Shown: positions 53,111 through 61,963, numbered from the stretch's first letter. The stretch is 64,000 bases of DNA from Faecalibacterium sp. I3-3-33 (GCF_023347295.1 NZ_CP094469.1:2294001-2358000), one strand, 5' to 3'. The notes: generated by a model not told the origin, from the letters alone. Translations and numbers: made by a program.

Positions 53111-54496
53111 TTGATAGTTGATCTGATTGAAGCGCTTTACCGCCTGCTGTGGGGCGATTTGTTCACCCTGCCGGTGGCGGGCGGCATTGGCATCTCCTTT
53201 ATGGTGGTGCTGCTGTTTGCAGCCGGTATCGGCTTTACCCTGCGCACAAGGCTGCTGCCGGTGCGCCTGTTCCGGGATATGATCGGCGCGGTGTGCGAAA
53301 AAAAGCAGGCTGCGGGCGGGCTTTCCTCCTTCCAGACACTGGTCATCTCCACCGCCACCCGGGTAGGCATGGGCAACCTTGTGGGCGTGGTGGCCGCTGT
53401 TTCGGCGGGCGGTGCGGGCGCGGTGTTCTGGATGTGGGTCACTGCGCTGCTGGGTGCTTCCACCTCCTTTGTGGAGTCCACCTTGGCGCAGAAATACCGC
53501 GTGCCGGACCCGCTGTACGGCGGCTGGCGGGGCGGCCCGGCCTACTACCTGCATGTGCTGGCCGAGCGCAAGCGCGGCAAAAAGCTTAAGCGCTCGGTGT
53601 GCGCGGTGCTGTTTGCGGTATCCGGTCTGATCTGCTGGTGCGGCATCAGCCAAGTCATCTCCAACTCGGTCAGCTCTGCCTTTGAAAACGCCTTTCACGT
53701 CCCGCCGCTGGCCACCACCGTAGTGCTTACCCTGCTGGCGGCGTTGATCGTGCTGCGCAAGAACGCCACCGTAAAAAGCCTTGACTTCATCGTGCCGGTC
53801 ATGGCGGTGTGCTACTTTGTCATCACGGTGGGCATCGTGGTACTGAATTTCCGGCAGCTGCCCGCCGTGCTGGCACGCATCTTTGCCGAGGCCTTCGGCC
53901 TGCGTCAGGTGGCTGCTGGCGGCTTTGGTGCGGTGCTGATGAACGGCGTCAAGCGCGGGTTGTTTTCCAACGAGGCAGGCAGCGGCTCTGCCCCCTGCGC
54001 CGCTGCCGCTGCGGAGTGCGACGACCCGGTAAAGATGGGTCTTGTGCAGGCGCTGGGCGTATTGATCGACACGGTGGTCATCTGCAGCTGCACTGCCTTT
54101 CTGATGCTGCTGGTGCCGCAGGACATCACCGCCGGGCTGACCGGCATGGGCCTTTTGCAGACCGCCATGCAGTACCATCTGGGCAGCTTCGGCATCGTAT
54201 TCATTGCGGTGATCTTAGCGCTGTTCAGCTTCTCCACCTTTCTGGGGGTGCTGTACTACGCCCGGGGCAACGTGGCCTATCTGTGCGGCGACAACTGGTG
54301 GAGCCAGACCGCCTACAAGCTGCTGGCGCTGGCCATGCTGCTGGTGGGCGGCACACAGGCCTACACCGTGGTGTGGGATCTGGGCGATGTGGGCATCGGA
54401 CTGATGACCATCTTCAATATGCTGGCGCTCGTTCCCCTCTCCGGCGAGGCGCTGACCGCCCTGAACGACTACGAAAAGCGCAAAAAGCTACATTGA
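53111..54496 (+). CDS. Alanine/sodium symporter family protein
   Basis: This 461-residue AGCS-family carrier takes up alanine or glycine with Na+. It has about eleven helices, and the hallmarks STATRVGMGNLVGVV and GLFSNEAGSGSAP are intact. TTG 53111 is chosen because AGGAGG lies eight bases upstream and no ATG is available nearby. It is monocistronic between a TATAAT promoter and a strong terminator. Confidence 0.92.
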   Translation: MIVDLIEALYRLLWGDLFTLPVAGGIGISFMVVLLFAAGIGFTLRTRLLPVRLFRDMIGAVCEKKQAAGGLSSFQTLVISTATRVGMGNLVGVVAAVSAGGAGAVFWMWVTALLGASTSFVESTLAQKYRVPDPLYGGWRGGPAYYLHVLAERKRGKKLKRSVCAVLFAVSGLICWCGISQVISNSVSSAFENAFHVPPLATTVVLTLLAALIVLRKNATVKSLDFIVPVMAVCYFVITVGIVVLNFRQLPAVLARIFAEAFGLRQVAAGGFGAVLMNGVKRGLFSNEAGSGSAPCAAAAAECDDPVKMGLVQALGVLIDTVVICSCTAFLMLLVPQDITAGLTGMGLLQTAMQYHLGSFGIVFIAVILALFSFSTFLGVLYYARGNVAYLCGDNWWSQTAYKLLALAMLLVGGTQAYTVVWDLGDVGIGLMTIFNMLALVPLSGEALTALNDYEKRKKLH

Positions 54497-54498
54497 AA

Positions 54499-54541
54499 AG
54501 AATCCACCGCACAGCGTATTTTGTGCGGTGGATTCTTCTCC
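54499..54541 (+). terminator. Terminator of the symporter gene
   Basis: Stem GAATCCACCGCACA / TGTGCGGTGGATTC followed by TTCTCC. Confidence 0.8.
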
Positions 54542-54545
54542 GATA

Positions 54546-54668
54546 AAACGATTTAAAATGCCCGCCGCGTTTGCTCTGGGCAAAATCAGCGGAAAAACTA
54601 TTTTAAATTAGAACAAGCCCGGAAAGTCTGCGGACTTTCCGGGCTTGTATTTTCACGGGAGGGGTCGT
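54546..54668 (+). repeat. Family 2 hairpin repeat
   Basis: A copy with ACGATTTAAAATGCCCGCCGC, GCTCTGGGCA, a hairpin AAGCCCGGAAAGTC / GACTTTCCGGGCTT and the end TTTTCACGGGAGGGGTCGT, between the convergent symporter and pseudo-ATPase genes. Confidence 0.85.
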
Positions 54669-54722
54669 GATTGGAAACAGCATCTACAAATGCTGCTTGA
54701 CCTTGCCCCTTTGCTATAAAAA

Positions 54723-57428
54723 TCAGCTATGCTGCTTCAGGGCGCAGACGGCGATGCTCAGGGCGCTCCATGCAGCCTGATACATCAGCACTGTGGCGAT
54801 GGAAAGCTGCCAGATGCTGCCTGCGTAGGTCAGCAGCACTGCAATGAACACCGAGAAGCACACCGACACCAACTGCACCGTGGTGGCGCTGGTCTCGGCA
54901 TTCTGTGCCTGATCTGCGGCCTGCAAGCCGCCAGTCAGGCTGGCAAAGCCTCTGTGGTGGTACAGGCAGCACTTGGGCTTTTCCGGGGCAGCATCAGCGG
55001 CTTCAATGGCCTGACACTGCTCGCCGTCCAGCACGGTGACCATACCCTCCGGCAAATGGTACGCCTCGGTGATGTGCCGTGCCGTCAGGCTGGGGTCCTT
55101 GCTGGTGACCAGCAGACGGATGTTCTCCTTTTGCAGGGAAACAAGGCTGCGTGCCACATTGCGGCCGCCCACATAGCGCAGCACGAACATGGCATGCAGA
55201 TTGCCGGACACTGCCAGATACAAAATTTGCAGCTCGCCGTTTTTGGAGTGGCCGTCCTCGTAATCCTGCTCCGGCAGGGTAACGCCCTCCTGCTCCATGT
55301 AGCGGCGGGTGCCGATGAGGATGCGGTTATTGTCGCACCATGCCGAGAAACCCAGCCCGGTGTGCTGCTCCAGATCCTTGACCGGGAACAGGATATCGGT
55401 GCGGTCCTCGATGATCTGGCTGAACAGCCCGCGCAGGGTATCGCAGCTCTCGTTCAGCACACTGGCCGCATACAGGATGGCGCGGTCGATGCGGCCGCCC
55501 TTGAAGATACGGATATCCTCCAGCGTTACGCTGTCGGCGGTAAACAGGTCATCGGCGTCCAGCTCAATGGTGTCGATGCCGCCCAGCTCCTCAATGGCAG
55601 CCCAGCCGGGCACCACAGCGCCCACAGCGGCAGCCGCTCTTTGCAGCCGCAGCGCCGCCAGACCGGGCACCAGCACCGAGGAAAGGGGCGCGCCCATGCA
55701 CAGCACAGCCGCAGCCGCAGCCACGGCGCAGTTGATGCTGCCGCCGAACAGCAGGAAAGCTACGCCGCTGAGCACTGCTGCCGCCAGCAGGATATAGGCC
55801 ACCTTGCGGGCGCGGCGCTCGCTGGCGCGCTCGCTGAGGCTCTGCTCCACAAAATCATCGCTGGCGGTCTGCACCGGGCGGCTCAGCAGCACCCATGGGT
55901 CCTTCTGTTCCAGATCCCGGGCGAGGGCGCGGATCAGGTCTTTATCTCGGGTGCGGTAAGCGCCCCGCAGTTCGCCGCCCTCTGCGGCCAGCGCGTAGCC
56001 GCCCTGCACGGCAGCCAGCATTACCCGGCTGCCCACCAGCGCCAGAAACAGTCCCAGCGCCGCCATACCGGTCAGCAGACCGATGCCCTCAGTGCTGCGG
56101 TAGGCGTTGGCATTCAGCATGGCCACTACCGCCTGCAGCAGGGCTGCCACAGCAGCCAACGCGGGCATGGTGTCTGCACTGGGACGACCGCGCAGACCCG
56201 TCAGACCGTCCCGCAGTACCGGGTAGCCCACCAGCAGGCTGGCGGCAAACAGCAGCAGATTGGCCGCATAGAACGCCGCCGGGGCAGCGTCCGGGTCCAG
56301 CACCGAAAGCGGCGGCAGCAGACGCTCTGCCGTCAGCCCAAGGTGCAGCAGCACCACGGCCAGAATGCCCGCCAGCACACAGCGCAAGGTCAGCTCTGCG
56401 GCCATGTGGTGCAGCTTGTCGGTGGTGGATTCCGGCACAGTATCCTCGGCAGGGGCAGCTGCTTCTGCTGCGGGTGCGGTCTCGGGCTGTGCCGGAGCCG
56501 CAGGGGCGGCAGCTGCCGGTGCGGGTGCTGTTTCATCAGCAGGAGCGCCATCCTGCTCCAGCGGGAGCAGCGGCAGGCTCATGGTATCCTCTTTTTCCGG
56601 CTTGCGGGCAGCGGGCTTTTCGTCCTCTGCCGTGCCGAACATCTGGAAAATCGACTTTTTCTCAGGCTTTTTCGGCAGCGTTTCCGGGTCTGCCGGAGCG
56701 TTGGCAAACACCGCTGACGGCAGCTTCTCGGCGGCCTTTTGTGCGGCCTTTACAGGGGCTTTCTCCGGCTCTGCGGCGGGCTGTGCAGGTGCGGGCTGCA
56801 CCTTAGGCTGCGCCTGCACAGGTTTTACGGGCTGCGGGGCAGGCTTTGCCTTGCCGCTCATGTCGTTGAGCATATCCTTCAGCTGCTGCATCTCCCGCTG
56901 CTCCAGCTCCTCCTGCGGCAGCAGCGTCTCCGGGGCGTTCTTTGCGTTGGGCTGCTTTTTGGGGGCTGCAACAGGCTGCGGCTCCGGCTGGGGTACAGGC
57001 TTTTCCGGCTGCGGCTGCACGGCAGCAGCTGCCTTGGGTGCAGGCACCGGCTCTGCCGGGACAGCCTTGGCAGGCTCTACCCGGGCAGGCTGCATCGGCA
57101 TAGCCGGAATAGGGTCTGCGGTGCGCAGCTCCAGCGCCATGTCCTCCTGCTCCGGCTGCACCGGCTTTGCATCTGCCCCCAGCAGGATCTCGCCGGTGGG
57201 GATCTCCAGCACCGGCTGTGCCGGGGCGGACGTCTCTTCTTTGTCGTGGCCGAACAGCTTGCCCATCAGCCCGGCCTTGGGCTTTTCCTCCACCGGGGCA
57301 GGCTCATCCCGGCGGGTCATTTCCTCGGGCAGATCGATCACGCTGGTGCTGAAAAAGTTGCGGAACCGCTCTTCTGCCGAGAGCTCCCCCGCCTGCTTGC
57401 CCTTGCGTTCATTTTTATTGTTCGGCAT
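54723..57428 (-). CDS. Degenerate P-type ATPase-like membrane protein with Pro/Ala-rich N-terminus
   Basis: This 901-residue protein starts with about 340 low-complexity Pro/Ala/Glu-rich residues predicted to be cytosolic. Several helices follow, and then the P-type ATPase order in degraded form. LCMGAPLSSVLVPG stands where metal pumps have the CPC helix. ELGGIDTIELDADDLFT carries Asp624 where DKTGT is expected. RILIGTRRYMEQEGV resembles the nucleotide domain, and LLVTSKDPSLTARHI replaces TGD. The GDGxNDxPAL hinge is absent. It ends with two or more helices. It is therefore probably a non-pumping relative. ATG 57428 follows GGGAGGG. The role is unknown. Confidence 0.75.
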   Translation of the reverse strand: MPNNKNERKGKQAGELSAEERFRNFFSTSVIDLPEEMTRRDEPAPVEEKPKAGLMGKLFGHDKEETSAPAQPVLEIPTGEILLGADAKPVQPEQEDMALELRTADPIPAMPMQPARVEPAKAVPAEPVPAPKAAAAVQPQPEKPVPQPEPQPVAAPKKQPNAKNAPETLLPQEELEQREMQQLKDMLNDMSGKAKPAPQPVKPVQAQPKVQPAPAQPAAEPEKAPVKAAQKAAEKLPSAVFANAPADPETLPKKPEKKSIFQMFGTAEDEKPAARKPEKEDTMSLPLLPLEQDGAPADETAPAPAAAAPAAPAQPETAPAAEAAAPAEDTVPESTTDKLHHMAAELTLRCVLAGILAVVLLHLGLTAERLLPPLSVLDPDAAPAAFYAANLLLFAASLLVGYPVLRDGLTGLRGRPSADTMPALAAVAALLQAVVAMLNANAYRSTEGIGLLTGMAALGLFLALVGSRVMLAAVQGGYALAAEGGELRGAYRTRDKDLIRALARDLEQKDPWVLLSRPVQTASDDFVEQSLSERASERRARKVAYILLAAAVLSGVAFLLFGGSINCAVAAAAAVLCMGAPLSSVLVPGLAALRLQRAAAAVGAVVPGWAAIEELGGIDTIELDADDLFTADSVTLEDIRIFKGGRIDRAILYAASVLNESCDTLRGLFSQIIEDRTDILFPVKDLEQHTGLGFSAWCDNNRILIGTRRYMEQEGVTLPEQDYEDGHSKNGELQILYLAVSGNLHAMFVLRYVGGRNVARSLVSLQKENIRLLVTSKDPSLTARHITEAYHLPEGMVTVLDGEQCQAIEAADAAPEKPKCCLYHHRGFASLTGGLQAADQAQNAETSATTVQLVSVCFSVFIAVLLTYAGSIWQLSIATVLMYQAAWSALSIAVCALKQHS

Positions 57429-57470
57429 CCTTGTCCCTCCCACTGTTCTGGATGGAGTTTACCGCTTGTT

Positions 57471-58277
57471 TTATTCTTCTACGGCGCGCTGCGACTGGAT
57501 CTCGTACAGGATGATACCTGCCGCCACCGAAACGTTATAGCTATCCACGCCGGTGCCGGGGGCAGCCATATCCAGCCGCACCACACCGTCACACAGCTTC
57601 TTGACCAGCTGGGACACCCCGCTGCCCTCGCTGCCCAGTACCAGTGCGATGGGGCCGGTCAGGTTGTTCTTGCGCAGAGACACACCGTCCATATCGGCGC
57701 AGTAGACGAACACGCCCTGCTCCTTCAGGCGGCGGATGGTCTCGCCGATATTGGCCACACGCGCCACCGGCAGACGCTCGGCAGCGCCTGCGCTGGACTT
57801 GATGACGGTGGGGGTAACGGATGCACCACCCCGCTTGGGGATGACGATGCCGTGGGCACCGCACAGCAATGCGCTGCGCATGACTGCCCCCAGATTGTGG
57901 GGATCCTCAATGCCGTCGCTGAGCACCAGAAACGGCGGCTCGCCCTTGGCCTTGGCTGCTGCCAGCAGATCCTCCACGGTCGCATACTCGATCTCGCTGG
58001 CAAAGGCCGCTACGCCCTGATGGCTCTCGGTGCCGGTCATCAGGCGCAGCTTGTTGGGGTGCACCCGCTTGACCGTTGCGCCGGCTTCCTTGGCCAGTGC
58101 TGTATAGTATGCCGCCACTGCCGGAGCCATCCCCTCGGCAATGAGCACGGTGTCCACACCGGAGCCGCTCTTCAGCAGCTCGGTCACCGGGTTTTTGCCG
58201 TAGATCAGGCTCTCACTCTTCTGCTGCGGCTGCTCTGCATCGCGGCGCGGACGGCGCGGCTGGTTACGTTCTTCCAT
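57471..58277 (-). CDS. rlmB: 23S rRNA 2'-O-methyltransferase, RlmB/TrmH type
   Basis: This 268-residue SPOUT methyltransferase has a basic Arg/Pro-rich N-terminus, a substrate-binding domain starting LIYGKNPVTELL and the knot motifs DGIEDPHNLGAVMRSA, VLGSEGSGVS and DSYNVSVAAGI. It probably methylates G2251 in the peptidyl-transferase loop, though close paralogues modify tRNA. ATG 58277 follows AAGGAG at nine bases; the upstream 45 codons in frame lie before this site. Confidence 0.9.
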   Translation of the reverse strand: MEERNQPRRPRRDAEQPQQKSESLIYGKNPVTELLKSGSGVDTVLIAEGMAPAVAAYYTALAKEAGATVKRVHPNKLRLMTGTESHQGVAAFASEIEYATVEDLLAAAKAKGEPPFLVLSDGIEDPHNLGAVMRSALLCGAHGIVIPKRGGASVTPTVIKSSAGAAERLPVARVANIGETIRRLKEQGVFVYCADMDGVSLRKNNLTGPIALVLGSEGSGVSQLVKKLCDGVVRLDMAAPGTGVDSYNVSVAAGIILYEIQSQRAVEE

Positions 58278-58412
58278 CTTTTTATGCTCCTTCCGTTCCG
58301 GGCGGGCAGTGCCGCGCCGGAGCGTTTTATTTTGTTTATGATAATCCAAGATAAAGTATACCATATCTCGTCCGGCTTCGCCACAAATTGCAGGGATTTT
58401 ATTCCCAGACAC

Positions 58413-58957
58413 CTAAAATTTTTTCAGTAAAACGCAGCTTCCCTGCCAGACTGGGCGGCTGTAAAAATGTTTTGCCCGCCGCCCGGGAAGCCCGGCGCAT
58501 TTCCGCTGTTTTGCCAAGGCAAAAAGTTTTCCACAAAAAATGGCTATACATTCCGTAAACAGCCTATGATTTTTCCACAAGTTGAAAACCTGGTGGAAAG
58601 TGTGTAAAAGTCCAGCCGCAGCGCCTGTTTTCTGGGTGGAATTAAACAGTTTCCACCGGGTTTTCAACAGCAGCTTCCCCCATATCTTGGCAAAAGCCTT
58701 ACAATTTGTAAAATTCAAGTCGGAATTGTGACAATTTTTTAAACCGGAAATTGTCCTCTTTTGCAATTTCCTCCAATATCATTTTGACGAATGTTAAAAT
58801 GTGTTGAAAACCCGCGCCGCCCGCGCGCAAGGCAGATGTTGCAGCATATATGGATTTTTGTCGCCAAACGTGATATGTTTCTGATGCAGCCGCTGGAGCT
58901 GCTTTGTGCCGTGCCCGTTCCGCAGCAGCTCTATGCAAGAAAAAGCGCCTGTTCGGA
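58413..58957. other. Structured AT-rich intergenic region
   Basis: The 680-base gap before the fba promoter has no supported gene. It contains a 19-bp inverted repeat, GTTGAAAACCTGGTGGAAA (58581-58599) and its complement at 58650-58668, with one T-G mismatch. A further GTTGAAAACCC lies at 58803. TTTTCCACAA occurs at 58527 and 58571. A GC-rich stretch at 58435-58500 could fold on its own. The TTTTCCACA copies are one base from the DnaA-box consensus. The region may encode a structured RNA or bind a protein. Confidence 0.5.
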
Positions 58958-58986
58958 TTGATTTTAGGCGCAGTTTGGGGTATACT
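58958..58986 (+). promoter_or_regulatory. fba promoter
   Basis: TTGATT (58958-58963) and TATACT (58981-58986), 17-bp spacer. Confidence 0.85.
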
Positions 58987-59067
58987 AACCATGTGGGCTT
59001 GTTAAACCATGCACAATGCGGTGTGTGGCAGAGCCGGAACCCCGATAATTTTTGGAGGTAATGAATA

Positions 59068-59931
59068 ATGTTGGTAAATGCAACCGAAATGCTGCTCAAG
59101 GCACGCGATGGCCACTACGGTGTGCCGCAGTTCAACATCAATAATCTGGAGTGGACCAAGGCAGTCCTGACCGCCTGCGAGGAAATGAAGAGCCCCGTCA
59201 TTCTGGGTGTTTCCGAGGGTGCAGGTAAGTACATGACCGGCTTCAAGACTGTTGCCGCTATGGTCAGCGCCATGGTCGATTCCATGGGCATCACCGTTCC
59301 CGTTGCTCTGCATCTGGATCACGGCACCTACGAGGGCTGCAAGGCCTGCGTTGAGGCCGGCTTCTCTTCCATCATGTTCGATGGCAGCCACTACTCCATC
59401 GAGGAGAACGTGGAAAAGACCAAGGAGCTGGTTGCTCTGGCACACGCTCACGGCATGAGCATCGAGGCCGAGGTCGGCTCCATCGGCGGCGTTGAGGACG
59501 GCGTTGTGGGCGCTGGCGAGATCGCTGATCCCGAAGAGTGCGCAAAAATCACCGCTCTGGGCATCGACTTCCTGGCTGCCGGCATCGGCAACATCCACGG
59601 CGTCTACCCCGCAAACTGGAAGGGTCTGGACTTCGAGGCTCTGGACCGCATCCACAAGGCCACCAACAACATTCCTCTGGTTCTGCACGGCGGCACCGGC
59701 ATCCCCGATGAGATGATCGCAAAGGCCATCAGCCTGGGCGTTTCCAAGATCAACATCAATACCGAGTGCCAGCTGGTGTTTGCTGAGGCCACCCGTAAGT
59801 ACATCGAAGAAGGCAAGGATCAGCAGGGCAAGGGCTTCGACCCCCGCAAGCTGCTGGCTCCCGGCGCAAAGGCCATCGAGGCCAAGTGCAAGGAGAAGAT
59901 CGAGCTGTTCGGCTGCGCAGGCAAGGGCTAA
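59068..59931 (+). CDS. fba: Fructose-bisphosphate aldolase, class II
   Basis: This 287-residue zinc enzyme cleaves fructose-1,6-bisphosphate to glyceraldehyde-3-phosphate and dihydroxyacetone phosphate. Zinc and substrate residues are visible in VALHLDHG, the EAEVGSIGG loop, LHGGTGIP and the phosphate segment KININTE. GGAGGT precedes the ATG. Codon use is strongly biased, as expected of a highly expressed glycolytic gene. It is monocistronic. Confidence 0.96.
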   Translation: MLVNATEMLLKARDGHYGVPQFNINNLEWTKAVLTACEEMKSPVILGVSEGAGKYMTGFKTVAAMVSAMVDSMGITVPVALHLDHGTYEGCKACVEAGFSSIMFDGSHYSIEENVEKTKELVALAHAHGMSIEAEVGSIGGVEDGVVGAGEIADPEECAKITALGIDFLAAGIGNIHGVYPANWKGLDFEALDRIHKATNNIPLVLHGGTGIPDEMIAKAISLGVSKININTECQLVFAEATRKYIEEGKDQQGKGFDPRKLLAPGAKAIEAKCKEKIELFGCAGKG

Positions 59932-59965
59932 GCTGAGGCTTGTATCGTAACCGGTACACCACCCA

Positions 59966-60014
59966 ATAAAGTATGCGGCCCCGCCGCACTGTTATGCACA
60001 GTGCAGCGGGGCCG
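59966..60014 (+). terminator. fba terminator
   Basis: Stem GCGGCCCCGCCGCACTG / CAGTGCAGCGGGGCCGC followed by TTTTATTTT; it also lies at the end of the convergent DUF1287 gene. Confidence 0.85.
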
Positions 60015-60017
60015 CTT

Positions 60018-60698
60018 TTATTTTGAAATTCGGTAATGGCCCGCGATGTCGGTGCGTTTTTCCAGAATGTCCTGCTCGTAAGCCGCCTGCCATGGGTCAT
60101 TGTGGTGAATGATATAGGGCACTCCGTTTTTATTTCGCCGGTCGGACACGATACCGATATGTCTTTCAAAAATCACAACATCGCCGCCCTGCCATTCCTC
60201 TATTTCTGAGACATCTGTGGTCAGGGCAGCTGCTGTGTGTGCAAAAAACACCTTCAGGTTCCGCACCCGTCGGAAATCTATGTTTGCATCCGGTTCTGCT
60301 ACCATGTAATCCTGTGGCTGCTCCCGGATATCTGCATCCACAAGCACTTGCAGGTCATATCCTGCATTCTTCAAGGCATAAGCAACTACATCGGTGCAAA
60401 CGCCATAACCATCGTCAGGATAACCGGTCTCATAATAGCGGCTTTTGTATTTTGGATGTGTGCTCACATAGGCCATTGCTCCGTTCAGAATATCCAATTG
60501 ATCGTCTACGCCGTCAGCATCCCGATCTACGCTGCTATGAAACTGCGGTATCCTGCCCTGATAATCGTCCTCCGGCCGGGACGCCGAGGTGTGCTGGTAA
60601 TGTGCCTGCACATAAAATATGATGCTGCAAAACAGTAAAAATGCCAGTACCACTGCATAATACTTTGCTGTATCCTTGCGGGTTCTGTCCGAACGCAT
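60018..60698 (-). CDS. DUF1287-type membrane-anchored protein
   Basis: This 226-residue protein has one N-terminal transmembrane helix (about residues 13-31) and an exterior domain resembling the DUF1287/YijF family. Conserved-looking features are DRDADGVDDQLDIL, GVCTDVVAYALKNAGYDL with a Cys, HIGIVSDRRN and IHHNDP, a Cys-then-His order like NlpC/P60-type amidases. Activity is unproven. ATG 60698 follows a GAAAGGG site. It lies downstream of the duplicated rRNA tail, on the same strand as the rRNA operon. Confidence 0.75.
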   Translation of the reverse strand: MRSDRTRKDTAKYYAVVLAFLLFCSIIFYVQAHYQHTSASRPEDDYQGRIPQFHSSVDRDADGVDDQLDILNGAMAYVSTHPKYKSRYYETGYPDDGYGVCTDVVAYALKNAGYDLQVLVDADIREQPQDYMVAEPDANIDFRRVRNLKVFFAHTAAALTTDVSEIEEWQGGDVVIFERHIGIVSDRRNKNGVPYIIHHNDPWQAAYEQDILEKRTDIAGHYRISK

Positions 60699-60758
60699 AC
60701 TCTCACCCTTTCCTGCTTTGAGGATACCAGCTTTTTCCCCGTTCTGCAACCCTTTAGC

Positions 60759-60821
60759 GCAACAAAAAAGCCCTGAGGCTTTCATCTCAGAGCTTTTAGT
60801 TAAGTCGGCGACTACCTATTA
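60759..60821 (-). repeat. Duplicated rRNA-operon tail (5S 3' end plus terminator)
   Basis: This segment of about 62 bases matches 61960-62021 with about three differences. It includes the last 17 or so bases of 5S rRNA (GTCGGCGACTACCTATT, 60804-60820) and the operon terminator hairpin (GCCCTGAGG / CTCAGAGC region). It closes the PadR pair 60845-61838 on the side away from the real rRNA operon. Confidence 0.85.
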
Positions 60822-60844
60822 AGGTATGCAGCCCCGCTTTTTCT

Positions 60845-61513
60845 TTATATGCGAGCACTCAGTCGTGGGTCTTTTCCATATTGCCAGAAATGGATTGCAT
60901 ACAGTCCCGCACCCAGAAGCAGACAAAAGATTGAATAGCTAAGAATCGGAAGCCGCAGCAGTACAATCTTACCCGCGATCCGGGTAAAGAACCAGCCTGT
61001 CCCATACAGCACTACGATATATAGCGCCATCCAAGCGATATATTTGAGCCAGTGTTCCCGTGGAGGAAAACCTACCTGCTCCATCATCCGGCGGAACAGT
61101 ATGCAAAACGCGGTCAATGCAACAGCTAACTGCATCAGATAGCCTACCGAAAGCTCAAAAACCCAATTTCCAATTACCGGATAGAGCAGCAAGCCTTCCA
61201 CGCCCCACCCAAAAAAGAAATACAGCGGTGCAACATACCAGAAGTAATCCCCGGCTCTCAGTGTTTTCAAGCTGGGCTTGACCTCGTCCACAAAGGTCTT
61301 TGCGTCCGAAATCGAATGAAACAGTTCCTGATTTTCCTTGTTGGCTTGGATTGCAATATCAAGCAAATCGCTGCGCACAAGTTCGATACCACAGAAGTCC
61401 CAGCTGACCCGGCGAAGATAACGAATCACTTCTTTAAGTTGCTCCTGACTTTTTTCAGTCAGCAACTCGGTACGCATCCGGTTTGTTTTTCGCAATGCAA
61501 AATACTTATTCAT
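60845..61513 (-). CDS. PadR-linked membrane protein
   Basis: This 222-residue protein has a soluble helical N-terminal part (about 1-85) and five or so predicted helices from about 90 to 210. Its start overlaps the PadR gene by eight bases, the usual arrangement of PadR-controlled membrane proteins (DUF1048/DUF1129/HAAS-like). The two lie between the rRNA operon and a duplicated copy of its tail. GC content is lower than that of most genes here, suggesting transfer. Function is unknown. Confidence 0.65.
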   Translation of the reverse strand: MNKYFALRKTNRMRTELLTEKSQEQLKEVIRYLRRVSWDFCGIELVRSDLLDIAIQANKENQELFHSISDAKTFVDEVKPSLKTLRAGDYFWYVAPLYFFFGWGVEGLLLYPVIGNWVFELSVGYLMQLAVALTAFCILFRRMMEQVGFPPREHWLKYIAWMALYIVVLYGTGWFFTRIAGKIVLLRLPILSYSIFCLLLGAGLYAIHFWQYGKDPRLSARI

Positions 61514-61838
61514 CTGGCTCCTCCTTAAAAATTTTTTTCACCAGCTGGCAGAGCTGGCTCCAATCCTGCCGGAACTCAAGAAGCGCCTGCCGTCCTTCTT
61601 CCGTTACGACGTAATATTTTCGACTTGGTCCCTTGGGGGAAGGTCTGCGCTCTACCGTAACCTTTCCCTGCTGCTCCAAGCGCAATAGCAGCGGATAGAG
61701 TGTGCTTTCACTCAAGTCAGAAAATCCGACCTGTTTCAAATGCATCACGATCTCATAGCCATAGGTCGGCTCTTGCGCAATCAATTTCAGGACACAATAT
61801 TCCAGAACACCCTTTAAAAGTTGTGCATTGTTTTCCAT
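61506..61838 (-). CDS. PadR-family transcriptional regulator
   Basis: This 110-residue winged-helix protein has the PadR core GYEIVMHLKQVGFSDLSEST (quoted 20 residues), LYPLLLRLEQQGKV and the wing PSPKGPSRKYYVVTEEG. GGAGAGGAGG precedes the ATG. It is divergent in sequence from the PadR at 20955, so the pairs are not copies of each other. Confidence 0.9.
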   Translation of the reverse strand: MENNAQLLKGVLEYCVLKLIAQEPTYGYEIVMHLKQVGFSDLSESTLYPLLLRLEQQGKVTVERRPSPKGPSRKYYVVTEEGRQALLEFRQDWSQLCQLVKKIFKEEPDE

Positions 61839-61851
61839 AAGTCCTCCTCTC

Positions 61852-61912
61852 CGCTAGTATGTAATGCGTAGTAGCTTATCTACATTGTATTACATAGTAG
61901 TGTTTCTGTCAA
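61852..61912 (-). promoter_or_regulatory. PadR promoter with inverted repeat operator
   Basis: On the minus strand TTGACA (61907-61912) and TACAAT (61884-61889), 17-bp spacer. TATGTAATAC overlapping the -10 side and GCATTACATA about 20 bases downstream form an inverted repeat, a likely PadR site. Confidence 0.75.
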
Positions 61913-61963
61913 GTCCTGACCTATTGGCATTACAACCAAAAATCATGTCATATTTTTATGCAA

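Noticed and set aside
4317..54668. Dispersed hairpin repeats considered as a CRISPR array
   Set aside because: Copies are kilobases apart, in both orientations, with no regular spacers and no cas genes.
58500..58680. DnaA-box-like TTTTCCACA copies suggesting a replication origin
   Set aside because: There is no dnaA, dnaN, rpmH or gidA nearby and the motifs deviate from TTATCCACA. Kept only as a structured-region finding.
60845..61838. PadR plus membrane protein considered a toxin-antitoxin pair
   Set aside because: The regulator is a clear PadR type and the partner is a multi-helix membrane protein, the usual PadR arrangement without toxin features.
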